From the NCBI GenBank assembly GCA_008360975.2, contig VLJF02000033.1, positions 3,534,001 to 3,598,000 of the forward strand: a stretch of 64,000 nt of DNA, written 5' to 3'. Source of the DNA: Lichenostomus cassidix. Its lineage: Eukaryota > Chordata > Aves > Passeriformes > Meliphagidae. Below the pieces are notes generated by a model, which saw only the letters and a program-made list of their open reading frames with translations, was not told where the DNA came from and ran no database searches. This document shows, piece after piece, positions 51,639 through 63,422 of this stretch. Made by a program: the position numbers and the translations under genes. The first letter of the stretch is position 1. Each line of letters starts with the position of its first letter.

Positions 51639-52837
51639 TGGGGTGAATTTTGGGGTTATTTTTGGGATCTTTGGGGATTTTATGGGGATTTTTTTTGGAT
51701 TTTGGGCAATTTTTTGGGGGATTTTTTGGGGGATTTGGGATTTTTTCTGGGATTTTTTTGGGGGGAATTCTGGATTTTTGGGAATTCTGGAATTTGGGAT
51801 TTTTTCCACAGTCCCTCCCGACACTATTGGGGTGAATTTTGGGATTTTTGGGGTGATTTTTGGGCGATTTTGGGGGATTTTTGGGGTTATTTTTGGACGA
51901 TTTTTTCCGGGATTTTTTCTTTTGCGATTTCTGGGATTTCTGGGATTTCTGGGAATTCTGGAATTTGGGATTTTTCCCCGCAGTTCCTCCGGACACTATT
52001 GGGGTGAATTTGGGGATTTTTGGGGTTATTTTTGGGGCGATTTTTGGGCCATTTTTTCTGAGATTTTTTCTGGAATTTTTTCTTTTGGGATTTCTGGGAA
52101 TTTGGGATTTTGGGAATTTTGGGATTTTTTTGAATTTTGGGATTTTGGGGAATTTTGGAATTTTGGGGGGATTTCTGGGAGTTTTCTGGGAATATTTTGG
52201 GATATTTTGGGTGGTTTTTTTGTATTTTTTCGTATTTTTGTGGGAATTTTTAGGGTTATTTTTGGGGGATTTTTTCCGGGATTTTTTCTTTTGGGATTTT
52301 GGGATTTCTGGGATTTGGGATATTGGGAATTTTGGGAATTTTGGGGGAATTTCTGGGAATATTTTGGGGGATTTTGGTGGGGTTTTTTGGGTATTTTTTC
52401 GGATTTTGGGGTAATTTTGGGGCGATTTTTTCGGGGATTTTTTCTTTCGGGATTTCTTTTGGGATTTTGGGATTTCTGGGATTTTGGGAATTTTGGGATT
52501 TGCGGGGAATTTCTGGGAATATTTAGGGAAATTTTTGGGTTTTTGTTTTTCTATTTTTTGAGATATTTTGGGGGATTTTTGGGGTGATTTTTGGACGATT
52601 TTTTCCGGGAATTTTTCTTTTGGGATTTCTGGGAATTTGGGATTTTGGGAATTTTGGGATTTGGATAATTTTGGGGAATTTTTTGTGGCTTTTTTTTGGG
52701 TTTTGGGGTTTTTTGGTTTTTTATTTTGGGCGATTTTTCCGGGATTTTTCTGGAATTTTTCCTTTTGGGATTTCTTTTGGGATTTCTGGGATTTCTGGAT
52801 TTTTGGGAATTCTGGAATTTGGGATTTTTCCCCGCAG

Positions 52838-52853
52838 TCCCTCCGGACACTCT
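52838..52853 (+). pseudogene. Short copy of DMA transmembrane-exon start
   Basis: CCCCGCAG is followed by tccctccggacac and then tcttggggtgaat. The acceptor is intact. Confidence 0.8.
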
Positions 52854-53713
52854 TGGGGTGAATTTGGGGAATTTTGGGGTGATTTTTGGGGATTTTTGGG
52901 GTTATTTTGGGCCATTTTTCTGAGATTTTTTTCTGGAATTTTTTTATTTAATTTCAGGATTTCTGGGATTTGGGATTTTGGGAATTTTGGGGAGAATTTT
53001 CTGGGAATATTGGGGTTTTTGCTATTTTTTCGGATTTTTTAAATTTTTTGAAATTTTAGGGTTATTTTGGGCCATTTTTGGGATTTTTTCTGGGATTTTT
53101 GGGAAATTTTTATTTTTTTCTGGAATTTTTTCTGTTGGGATTTCGGGATTTCTGGGATTTGGGAATTTTGGGATTTTTTTGAATTTTCGGTTTTTTGGGA
53201 ATCTTGGGGGGATTTCTGGGAATTTTTGGGGGTTTTTTGTATTTTTGGGGGATTTTTTCTGGGATTTTCTGAATTTTTTCTTTTGGGATTTCTGGGAATT
53301 TGGGATTTTGGGAATTTTGGGATTTTTTTGAATTTTGGGATTTTGGGGAATTTTGGAATTTTGGGGGGATTTCTGGGAATTTTCTGGGAACATTTTGGGA
53401 AATTTTGTTTTTTTGTACTTTTTCAGATTTTTGGGGTGATTTTTGGGCGATTTTTCTGGGATTTTTTCTTTCGGGATTTCTTTGGGGATTTCGGGATTTC
53501 TGGGAATTCTGGGAATTCTGGAATTTGGGAATTTTCCCGCAATACCTCCGGACACTATTGGGGTGAATTTTGGGGTTATTTTTGGGATCTTTGGGGATTT
53601 TATGGGGATTTTGGGCAATTTTTTCGGGGATTTCTGGGCGATTTTTTCCGGGATTTTTTTTGGGGGGAATTCTGGATTTCTGGGAATTCTGGAATTTGGG
53701 ATTTTTCCCACAG

Positions 53714-53729
53714 TCCCTCCCGACACTAT
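53714..53729 (+). pseudogene. Short copy of DMA transmembrane-exon start
   Basis: CCCACAG, the same acceptor as the true exon, is followed by tccctcccgacac. It is the copy closest to the true exon. Confidence 0.8.
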
Positions 53730-54187
53730 TGGGGTGAATTTTGGGATTTTTGGGGTGATTTTTGGGCGATTTTTTCTGGCATTTTTTCTTTTGGGATTTG
53801 GGGATTTCTGGGATTTGGGATTTTGGGAATTTTGGGATTTTGGGGGAATTTCTGGGAATATTTAGGGAAATTTTTGGGGGTTTTTTTCTATTTTTTCAGA
53901 TATTTTGGGGGATTTTTGGGGTGATTTTGGGCGATTTTTTCGGGGATTTTTTCTTTCGGGATTTCTTTTGGGATTTCTGGATTTCTGGGAATTTGGGATT
54001 TTGGGAATTTTGGGAATATTTGGGGGTAATTTCTGGGAACATTTTGGGATTTTTTGGGGTGTTTTTTTCGGATTTTTTTCCGGATTTTTAGGGTTATTTT
54101 TGGGGGATTTTTTCTGGAATTTTTTCTTTTGGGATTTCTGAATTTCTGGAATTCTGGTTATTCTGGAATTTGGGATTTTTCCCACAG

Positions 54188-54316
54188 TCCCTCCGGACAC
54201 GTCGCTGGACGAGCAGCTGCCCAAAGCTCTGGCTGGAGCTGCTCTGGCTTTGGGGTTAGTCCTGGGGATTTTTGGGATCATCCTGAGGCTGCTGGTGTGG
54301 AGAGACACAGCCAGGG
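54188..54316 (+). CDS. DMA: DMA connecting peptide and transmembrane exon
   Basis: The intron is phase 1: the G left from the previous exon completes GTC (Val). The exon then reads PPDTSLDEQLPKALAGAALA, LGLVLGIFGIILRLLV and WRDTAR. It has a short connecting peptide with acidic residues, a roughly 20-residue glycine-containing hydrophobic span (about residues 13-36) and the start of a very short cytoplasmic tail. Position, phase and the VP-start with LGLVLGIFGII match the DMA transmembrane exon of other vertebrates. The donor is GTGAGA at 54317. Confidence 0.9.
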
Positions 54317-57020
54317 GTGAGAAAATCCTAAATATCCTAAATCATAAATCCCAAAAGAATCCTAAATCCTAAATATCCTAAAAATCCTAAATCCTAAAAA
54401 TACTAAAGCCTAAAAATCCTAAAAATCCTAAATCCTAAAAATCAAAAAAATCCTAAATGCTAAAAATCCTAAATGCTAAAAATCCTAAAAATCCTAAATC
54501 CTAAAAATCCTAAATCATAAATCCTAAAAATCCAAAATCCTAAAAATCCTAAATCCTAAATCCTAAAAATCCTAAATATCCTAAATCCTAAAAATCCTAA
54601 AAATCCTAAAAATCCCAAATCCTAAAAATCCTAAATCATAAATCCTGAAAATCCTAAATCCTAAAAATCCTAAATCCTAAAAATCCTAAATCCTAAAAAT
54701 CCTAAAATTCCTAAATCCTAAATACTAAATCCTAAAAATCCTAAATATCCTAAATCCTAAAAATCCTAAAAATCTTAAATGCTAAAAATCCTAAAAATCC
54801 TAAAAATCCTAAATCGTAAATCCTAAAAAACCTAAATATCCTAAAAATCCTAAAAATCCTAAATCCTAAAAATCCTAAATTCTAAAAATCCTAAATATCC
54901 TAAATCCTAAATCCTGGGAATGTTTGGGATCATCCTGAGGCTGCTGGTGTGGAGAGACACAGCCAGGGGTGAGAAAATCCTAAATATCCTAAATCCTAAA
55001 TGTCCTAAATATCCTAAGTCCTAAATGTCCTAAATCCTAAATCCTAGAAATCCTAAATATTAAAAATAAAAAAAATCCTAAAAATCCTAAATGCTAAAAG
55101 TCCTAAATCCTAAAAATCTTAAATATCCTAAATCCTAAATCCCGAAAATCCTAAAAATCCTAAAAATCCTAAATCCTAAATCCTAAAAATCCTAAATATC
55201 CCAAATCCTAAAAATCCTAAAAATCCTAAATATCCTAAAAATCCTAAAAGTCCTAAATCCTAAAAATCCTAAAAATCCTAAATATCCTAAATCCTAAAAA
55301 TCCAAAAAGTCTTAAATCCTGAAAGTCCTAAATCCTAAAAATCCTAAAAATCCTAAAGCCTGAAAATCCTAAAAGTCCTAAAAATCCTAAATCATAAATC
55401 TTAAAAATCCTAAAAATCCTAAATATTGCAAATCCTAAAAATCCTAAATCCTAAAAATCCTAAATCCTAAATCCTGATCCCAAATCCTGATCCGGATCCG
55501 AAATCCCAAATCCCAAATCCTGATCCTAAATCTGAAATCATAAATCCCAAATCCTAAAAATCTAAAAATCCTAAATCCTAAAAATCCTAAAAATCCTAAA
55601 AATCTAAAAATCCTAAACATCCCAAATCCTAAAAATCCTGTTCTTAGATCTGGATCCTAAAAATCCTAAATCCTAAAAGTCCCAAATCATAAAAATCCCA
55701 AATCCTAAAAATCTAAATAATCCAAATCCTAAAAATCCTAAATCCTAAATCCAAATCTAAAAAGATCCAAAAATCTAAATCCTAAAAATCCAAAATCCTA
55801 AAAATCCTAAATCTTAAAAATCCTAAATATCCTAAATCCTAAAAATCCTAAATCAAATTCATCCTAAATCCAAATCCTAAAATCCTAAATCCTAAAAATC
55901 CTAAATTAAAAATCTAAAATCCCAAAAATCCTAAAGCCTAAATCCTACAAATCCTAAAAATCCTAATCCTAAAAATCTTAAAACTCTAATCACCTAAAGT
56001 CCTAAATCCTAAAAATCCTAAAAATCCTAAAGCCTAAAAAAACTAAAAATCCTAAAAATCCTAAAAAATCCTAAAAATCCTAAAAATCCTAAAAATCCTA
56101 AAAGTCCTAAAAATCCTAAATACTAAATCCTAAAAATCCTAAAAATCTTAAATCCTAAAAATCCTAAAAATCCCAAATCCTAAATCCTAAATCCTAAAAA
56201 TCCTAAATATCCTAAATCCTAAAAATCCTAAAAATCCTAAAAATCCTAAATCCTAAAAATCCTAAATCCTAAAAATCCTAAAAATCCTAAAAATCCTAAA
56301 GCCTAAAAATCCTAAATCCTAAAAATCCAAGTCCTAAAAATCCTAAATCCTAAATCCTACAAATCCTAAAAATCCTAATCTTAAAAATCTTAAAACCTAA
56401 ATACCCTAAAAATCCTAAATCCTAAAAATCCTAAGAATCCTAAAGCCTAAAATTCCCAAAACCTAAAAATCCTAAAAATCCTAAAAAATCCTAAAAATCC
56501 TAAAAATCCTAAAAATCCTAAAAGTCCTAAAAATCCTAAATACTAAATCCTAAATATCCTAAATCCTAAAAATCCTAAAAATCTTAAATGCTAAAAATCC
56601 TAAAAATCCTAAATCGTAAATCCTAAAAAACCTAAATATCCTAAAGCCTAAAAATCCTAAAAATCCTAAATCCTTAAATCCTAAAAATCCTAAAAATCCT
56701 AAATCCTAAAAATCCTAAATCTTAAAAATCCCAAATCCTAAAAATCCTAAATATCCTAAATCCTAAAAATCCTAAAAATCCTAAATCCTAAAAATCCTAA
56801 AAATTCTAAAAATCCTAAATCATAAATCCTGAAAATCCTAAATCCTGAAAGTCCTAAATCTTAAAAATCCTAAATCCTAAAATCCTAAATTCCGAATCCT
56901 AAAAATCCTAAATCCTAAAAATCCTAAAAATCCTAAAAATCCTAAATCCTAAAAATCCTAAATCCTAAAAATCCTAAAAATCCTAAAAACCCTAAAAATC
57001 CTAAATCCTAAAAATCCTAA
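54317..57020 (+). repeat. DMA last intron, donor-side array of aatcctaaa units
   Basis: About 2.7 kb of (aaatccta)n-type octamers with variants. One clear copy of the transmembrane exon's end with its donor lies at 54914-54968. The unit superficially resembles CCTAAA telomeric repeats but is not the vertebrate CCCTAA. Confidence 0.88.
54914..54968 (+). pseudogene. Partial copy of DMA transmembrane exon, donor edge
   Basis: About 55 bp matching the end of the exon (GIILRLLVWRDTAR) with a GTGAGA donor at 54969. It is followed by the same aaatcctaaatatcc as the true donor. Confidence 0.92.
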
Positions 57021-58019
57021 AAATGGGTTTCAATTCCCATTTTAGGGTTTTAATTCCCATTTTGGGGTTTTAATTCCCATTTTGGGGGTTTTAATTCCCG
57101 TTTTTGGGGTTTTAATTCCCATTTTTGGGGTTTTAATTTCCTTTTTTAGGGTTTCAATTCCCATTTTTGGGGTTTTAATTCCAGTTTTTAGGATTTCAAT
57201 TCCCATTTTTAGGGTTTTAATTCCTTTTTAGGGTTTTAATTCCATTTTTTAGGGTTTTAATTCCCATTTTTAGGGTTTCAATTCCCGTTTTTAGGGTTTT
57301 AATTCCCATTTTTGGGGTTTTAATTCCCAATTTTGGGGTTTTAATTCCCATTTTTAGGGGTTTAATTCCCATTTTTGGGGTTTTAATTCCCATTTTTGGT
57401 ATTTTAATTCCCATTTTTAGGGTTTTAATTCCCATTTTTAGGGTTTTAATTTCCATTTTTGGGGTTTTAATTTCCTTTTTTAGGGTTTTAATTCCCATTT
57501 TTAGGGTTTTCATTCCCATTTTTTAGGGTTTTAATTCCCATTTTAGGGTTTTAATTCCCATTTTTGGGGTTTTAATTCACATTTTTGGGGTTTTAATTCC
57601 TTTTTAGGGTTTTAATTCCCAATTTTGGGGTTTTAATTCCCATTTTTAGGGGTTTAATTCCCATTTTTGGGGTTTTAATTCCCATTTTTGGTATTTTAAT
57701 TCCCATTTTTAGGGTTTTAATTCCCATTTTTAGGGTTTTAATTTCCATTTTTGGGGTTTTAATTTCCTTTTTTAGGGTTTTAATTCCCATTTTTGGGGTT
57801 TTCATTCCCATTTTTGGGGTTTTAATTCCCATTTTAGGGTTTTAATTCCCATTTTTGGGGTTTTCATTCCCATTTTTGGGGTTTTAATTCCCATTTTAGG
57901 ATTTTAATTCCCGTTTTTGGGGTTTTAATTCCCGTTTTTGGGGTTTTAATTCCCATTTTTGGGGTTTCAATTCCCATTTTTGGGGTTTTCATTCCCATTT
58001 TTGGGGTTTCTCTCCGCAG
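57021..58019 (+). repeat. DMA last intron, acceptor-side array of 20-21 bp units
   Basis: About 45 units of ggggttttaattcccattttt. A block at about 57240-57520 is repeated almost exactly at about 57600-57790, showing higher-order duplication. The boundary with the preceding array at about 57020 is abrupt. Confidence 0.9.
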
Positions 58020-58140
58020 GCTGATCCCGGGACGGAGTTGCTCCTCGTGAAAATTTGGGATTTGGGAAGAAAATCCTAAATAAAATCCGAATTTTCCCTA
58101 AATAAATCAGAGCTTGTGGCAGGAAGTGTGTCCTGGTTGT
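58020..58140 (+). CDS. DMA: DMA final exon: last codon, stop and 3' UTR
   Basis: After the acceptor CCGCAG the exon supplies GC to complete GGC (Gly), and TGA follows at 58022-58024. The protein ends WRDTARG, leaving a cytoplasmic tail of only a few residues. There is no tyrosine- or dileucine-type sorting motif in the tail. In the family, endosomal sorting of the dimer depends largely on the beta chain. The non-repetitive 3' UTR carries two poly(A) signals. The coding part is 58020-58024; the remainder is UTR. Confidence 0.85.
58079..58084 (+). promoter_or_regulatory. DMA: DMA poly(A) signal 1
   Basis: AATAAA, 55 nt after the DMA stop. Confidence 0.75.
58101..58106 (+). promoter_or_regulatory. 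DMA: DMA poly(A) signal 2
   Basis: A second AATAAA is followed at 58125-58140 by the G/T-rich gtgtgtcctggttgtgat, the usual downstream element arrangement. It is the more likely functional site. Confidence 0.8.
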
Positions 58141-59985
58141 GATCCTAAATCCCAAATCCTAAATCCTAAATCCAAAATTCTAATCCTAAATCCCAAATCC
58201 TGATCCTAAATCCTGATCCTAAATCCTGATCCTAAATCCTAAATCCCAAATCCCAAATCCTAAATCCTAAATCCTGATTCTGATCCTAAATCCTGATCCT
58301 AAATCCTGATCCCAAATCCCAAATCCTAAATCCTAAATCCTAAATCCTGATCCCAAATCCTGATCCTAAATCCTGATCCTAAATCCTGATCCTAAATCCC
58401 AAATCCCAAATCCTAAATCCCAAATCCTAAATTCTGATCCTAAATCCTGATCCTAAATCCTAAATCTTGATCCTAAATCCTGATTCTGATCCTAAATCCT
58501 GATCCTGATCCCAAATCCCAAAAAAATCCCAAATCCCAAACCCCAAATCCCAAACCCCAAATCCCAAATCCCAGATCCCAAATCCCAAACAATACGAAAC
58601 AATCCCAAATCCCAAACCCTGATCCTAAAAAAATCCCAAATCCCAATTCCCAAACCCCAAACCCCAAAAAAATCCCCAAAAAAATCTCAAAAAAATCCCA
58701 AATCCAAAAAAATCCCAAATGTCAAATCCCAAACCTCAAATCCCAAACAATCCCAAACCCCAAATCTCAAATAAATCCCGAAATCCCAAACCCCAAATCC
58801 CAAATGCCAAACAACCCCAAATCCCCCAAAAAATCCCCCAAAAATCCCAAATCCCAAACAATCCAAATCCCCAAATCCCAAACAATCCCAAATCCCAAAT
58901 CCCAAATCTCAATCCCAAATCCCAAACAACCCCAAATCCCAAATCCCAAATCTCAAACAATCCCAAATCCCAAACAATCCCAAATCCCAATCCCCAAACA
59001 ATCCCAAACCCCAAACAATCCCAAAAAAATCCCAAAAAAATCCCCCCAGAAAATCAAAAAAAATCCCCAAAAAAACCCTAAAAATCCCAAAAAAATCCCC
59101 AAAAAAATCCCAAATGCCAAGCCCCAAATCTCAAACCCCAAAAAATCCCCAGAAATCCCCAAAAAATCCCAAAAAAATTCACAAAAAAATCCCACATCCC
59201 AAACCCCAAATCCCAAACAAACCTCAAAAAATCCCCAAAAAATCCCAAATCCCAAACCCCAAATCCCAAACAATCCCAAACCCCAAACAAACCCCAAAAA
59301 ATCCCCAAAAAATCCCACATCCCAAAAAATCCCAAACCCCAAACAATCCCAAATCCCAAATCCCAAACAATCCCAAACCCCAAAAAATCCCAAACCTCAA
59401 ACAATCCCAAATCCCAAACAATCCCAAATCCCAAAAAAATCCCAAAAAAATCCCAAATCCCAAATCCCAAACCTCAAACAATCCCAAATCCCAAACCCAA
59501 ATCCCAAATAACCCCAAATCCCAAACATCAAATCCCCAAAACCCCAAAAACCTCAAATCCCAAACAATCCCAAATCCCAAACCCCAAATCAGAAAATCCC
59601 CCAAAATCCCAAACCTCAAATCCCAAACAACCCAAACCCCAAAATCCCCAAAAATCCCCCCCCAAAAATCCCAAAAATCCCCCAAAAATCCCCAAAAAAT
59701 CCCCAATCCCAAACCCCAAATCCCAAATAAAAAAAAATCCCAAAAAACTCCAAAAAACCCCCAAAAAATCCCCAAAAAATCCCAAATCCCAAAAAATCCC
59801 AAATCCCAAACAATCCCCAAAAAAATCCCCAAAAAAACCGCAAAAATCCCCAAAAAATCCCAAATCCCAAACAATCCCAAATCCCAAACAATCCCGAATC
59901 TCAAACCCCAAACCCCAAATCCCAAAAAAACCCCCAAAACCCCCAAAACCCCCAAAAAAAATCCCAAAAAATCTCAATTTCCACT
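58141..59985. repeat. DMA-DMB intergenic C/A-rich array (aatcctgatcct, then aatcccaaaccccaaat)
   Basis: It begins immediately after the DMA poly(A) region with aaatcctgatcct units and grades at about 58510 into aaatcccaaac units. No exon-like sequence was seen. Open frames (PNPKSQIPNNPK repeats) are by-products. Confidence 0.85.
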
Positions 59986-60021
59986 CAAGTCCCTCTCGGC
60001 GCCTCCACTTCTCCTCCTCTA

Positions 60022-60063
60022 CCTAGCAACTGATGACGCAACTCCTCCTCGCCTTCCCATTGG
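60022..60063 (+). promoter_or_regulatory. DMB: MHC class II X1-X2-Y promoter module of DMB
   Basis: The X1 box is cctagcaactgatg at 60022-60035, overlapping an X2/CRE-like tgacgca at 60034-60040. The Y box has its attgg core at 60059-60063. X1 start to the Y-box core is 37 bp, the same as I recall for HLA-DRA, which places RFX, CREB and NF-Y on one face for CIITA recruitment. No convincing S/W box was identified further upstream. The module ends 113 bp before the DMB start codon. Confidence 0.9.
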
Positions 60064-60176
60064 CTAATCCGGATATTTTATTTTCTGGGCGTTCCCCGAA
60101 CACTTCCCAGTTCGCCTAATTTCGTCCAAATTCGGGAAAATTTGGGCAAATTTGGGCAAATTCGGCCAAATTCGCC

Positions 60177-60219
60177 ATGCTGGTCCTGCTGGCTCTGAGC
60201 CTCGGCGCGCCCGGAGCGG
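60177..60219 (+). CDS. DMB: DMB exon 1: signal peptide
   Basis: The start ATG has G at -3 (cgccATGc). It encodes MLVLLALSLGAPGA plus one base of a split codon, a hydrophobic signal peptide matching the LLLGLSLGCTGA end of the human DMB leader as I recall. The donor is GTGAGG at 60220, giving a phase 1 intron as usual for class II genes. With the G base the next exon completes GCC. An upstream class II promoter module supports this as the true first exon. Confidence 0.88.
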
Positions 60220-61560
60220 GTGAGGAGTGGAAATTTGGGGGAAAATCGGGGAAATTTGGGAAAATTTGGGTGAAAAGGGAACTCGGGAGGCTCCGCCCTA
60301 TAAGATTTGGGGGGAAAATGAGGATTTTTGGGGGAAAAAATAGGAAAAATTGGGAAAATTTGGGTGAAAAGGGAAGGGGGAAGTTGGGGGGGATCCGCCC
60401 TTTGAAATTTTGGGGGAAAATCGGGAGGATTTTGGGGGAAAAATTGGGAAAATAGGGAAAATTTGGGTGAAAAGGGAAGTTGGGAAGCTCCGCCCTATAA
60501 GATTTGATTTTGGGGAAAATTCGGAGGATTTTGGGGGAAAATTGGGGAAAAATGGGAAAATTTGGGGGAAAAGGGAAGTTCGGAGGCTCCGCCCTATAAG
60601 ATTTGGGGAAAATTCGGAGGATTTTTGGGGAAAAAAATGGGAAAAATGGGAAAATTTGGGTGAAAAGGGAAGTTGGGAAGCTCCGCCCTATAAGATTTGG
60701 GGGAAAATGTCGATTTTTGGGGAAAAATTGGGAAAATTTGGGTGAAAAGGGAAGTCGGGAGGCTCCGCCCTATGAGATTTGGGGGGAAAATGTCGATTTT
60801 TGGGGGAAAATTGGGGAAAAATGGGAAAATTTGGGTGAAAAGGGAAGTTGGAAGCTCCGCCCTATAAGATTTGGGGGGAAAATGAGGATTTTTGGGGGAA
60901 AATTTGGGGAAAATAGGGAAAATTTGGGGAAAAGGGAACCTGGGAAGCTCCGCCCTATAAAATTTGGGAGGCGGGACTTGGATTTTGGGGAAAATTCGGA
61001 GGATTTTGGGGGAAAATTCGAGAAAATTGGGGAAATTTGGGTGAAAAGAGAAGTTGGGAGGCTCCGCCCTATAAGATTTGGGGGAAAGTCGCGGATTTTT
61101 GGGGGAAAAAATAGGAAAATAGGGAAAATTTGGGTGAAAAGGGAACTCGGGAAGCTCCGCCCTATAAGATTCGGGGAGAAAATGAGGATTTTTGGGGCAA
61201 AATTGGTGAAAAATGGGAAAATTTGGGTGAAAAGGGAACTTCGGAGGCTCCGCCCTATAAGATTTGGGGGGAAATTGAGGATTTTTGGGGAAAAATTTGG
61301 GGAAAAATGGGAAAATTTGGGTAAAACGGGAAGTTGGGAAGCTCCGCCCTATAAGATTTGGGGGGAAATTGAGGATTTTTGGGGAAAAATTGGGGAAAAT
61401 TGGGAAAATTTGTGTAAAAAGGGAAGTTCGGAGGCTCCGCCCTATAAGATTTAGGGGAGGAATTTGGATTTTTGGGGATAATTTGGGGGATTTTAGGGGA
61501 AAATTGGGAAAATTTGGGTTAAAAGGGAAGTTGGGAAGCTCCGCCCTATAAGATTTGGGG
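60220..61560 (+). repeat. DMB intron 1, donor-side array: 14 units of about 80-113 bp each with ctccgccctataagatttg
   Basis: Each unit contains ggaaaatttgggtgaaaagg, then gaagttgggaagctccgccc, then tataagatttgggggaaaa. The ccgccc core starts fall at about 60291, 60393, 60488, 60587, 60681, 60763, 60854, 60948, 61062, 61154, 61248, 61342, 61434 and 61539. Unlike most arrays here, the unit holds a GC-box-like and TATA-like pair. Confidence 0.92.
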
Positions 61561-63422
61561 GAAAATTGGGGAAAAATCCTCCAAAAATCCGCGAAAATGA
61601 TTTAAAAATCCTTTTAAAAATCCTTTAAAAATTCTTTAAAAACTCAAAAAAAAATTTTAAAAATCGCGAAAAAAATGCTGAAAAAAATCCCCAAAATCAC
61701 AAAAAATCCCTAAAAAATCCACCAAAAAATCCTCAGAAATGTCCCCAAAATCCTCCAAAAATCCCCAAAAAATCCCTAAAAATCTCCCCAAAAATCACAA
61801 ATCCTAAAAAAATCCCAAAGAAATCCTAAAAATCCCTCAAAAATCACAAAAAATTCCTTAAAAAATCACAAAAATTAAAAATCCTTAAAAATCACCAAAA
61901 ATCCTTAAAAAATCCTTAAAATCCAAAAAAATTCCCAAAAAATCCCTAAAAGTCTTCAAAATCCCAAAATATCCTCAAAAAAATCCCAAAAAATCACCAA
62001 AAATCCACCAAAAATCCTCAAAAATCCACCAAAAAATCACCCAAAAATCCTTTAAAAATCACAAAAAATCCCTAAAAATTACCAAAAAATCCCAAAAAAT
62101 TCCTTTAAAAATCCCAAAAAATTATTTTAAAAGATCTTTTAAAATCACAAAAATTCTTTAAAAATCTCAAAAAAATCCATCAAAAATCCTCCCAAAAATC
62201 CCAAAAATCCTCAAAAAATCCCCAAAAATCACAAAAAAGCCAAAAAAAATCCTAAAAAAATCACAAAAACTCACCAAAAAATCACAAAAAATTCTTTAAA
62301 AAATCCAAAAAAATCAGAAAAAATCCTCAAAAAAATCCCCAAAAAATCACAACAAATCCTTAAAAATCCACCAAAAAATCCCGAAAAAATCCCCAAAAAA
62401 TCCCCAAATAGTTCCTAAAAATCCTCAAAAAAATCCCCAAAAACCACCAAAAAATCCCAAAAAAATCCTAAAAATTCACAAAAAATCCCCCAAAATCACA
62501 AAAAAATCCCCAAAAAAATCCCAAAAAAGTCTCAAAAAAATCCCCAAAAAATCCCCAAAAAGTCTCAAAAAATCCTAAAAAAATCCTAAAAAATCACAAA
62601 AAATCCCCAAAAAATCACAAAAAATTCCTTTAAAAATCACCCAAAAATCGTCAAAAAATCTCTAAAAATCCACCCAAAATCCCACAAAAAACTCTAAAAA
62701 GTCTCAAAAAATCCTTAAAAAAATCACAAAAAATCCCAAAAAAGTCACAAAAAATCAGGAAAAAAATCACAAAAAAATCTCTTAAAAATCCTTTTAAAAA
62801 TCCCAAAAAAAATCACAAAAAATCCTAAAAAAATCCAAAAAAATCCGCAAAAAATCCCAAAAATTCCTAAAAATCCTCCAAAAATTCCCTAAAAATCTCC
62901 AAAAAAATCACAAAAAATTCCCAAAAATCCACTAAAAAAATCGCAAAAAATCCTCAAAAATTCCTTTAAGAATGTCAAAAAATCACCAAAAATGCCTTCA
63001 AAAAATCCCCTAAAAATCCCCTAAAAATCCTAAAAAATTCACAAAAATTCCCCAAAAATCACCAAAAAATCCTTTAAAAATTCTCAAAAAATCTTCCAAA
63101 AATCCCCAAAAATCCACCAAAAAATCACAAAAATCCTAAAAATAAAATCCCCAAAAATCCTCAAAATCACAAAAAATCCCCCAAAAATCCTAAAATCTCA
63201 AAAAATCCCAAAAAATCCTCAAAAAATCACCAAAAAATCCTAAAAAAATCTCCAAAAATCCCTAAAAATCCACCCAAAAATCCCAAAAAAATCACAAAAA
63301 TTCCTTAAAAAATCACAAAAATTCCTTAAAAAATCACCAAAAAAATCCTTTAAAATTCCCAAAAAATACCTAAAAAAATCCAAAAAATTCCCTAAAAAAA
63401 ATCTAATTTTTTTCCTCCTCAG
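61561..63422 (+). repeat. DMB intron 1, acceptor-side array (aaaaatccccaaaaaatcac)
   Basis: C/A-rich short-period repeat with abundant aaaaatcacaaaaaatcc. I found no copies of the beta1 exon start. It changes abruptly from the previous array at about 61560 and ends in a normal tttttttcctcctcag acceptor. Confidence 0.85.

Larger units (their letters stand above)
49157..54187 (+). repeat. DMA intron between alpha2 and transmembrane exons: G/T-rich arrays with acceptor-edge copies
   Basis: From 49157 to about 49950 the unit is ggggattttggg with no exon copies. From about 49950 the units become longer (about 170-320 bp) and contain ttttttccgggattttttct, then ttcgggatttcttttggg, then gatttctgggaatttggg. 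Acceptor-edge copies of the transmembrane exon appear from 51623 onward. Short gacactgttggggtgaa motifs at 50231 and 51481 are likely remnants of the same. Confidence 0.85.

Noticed and set aside
54317..57020. Interstitial telomeric repeat
   Set aside because: The unit is aatcctaaa, not the vertebrate CCCTAA hexamer, and it contains a DMA exon copy that ties it to the intron array.
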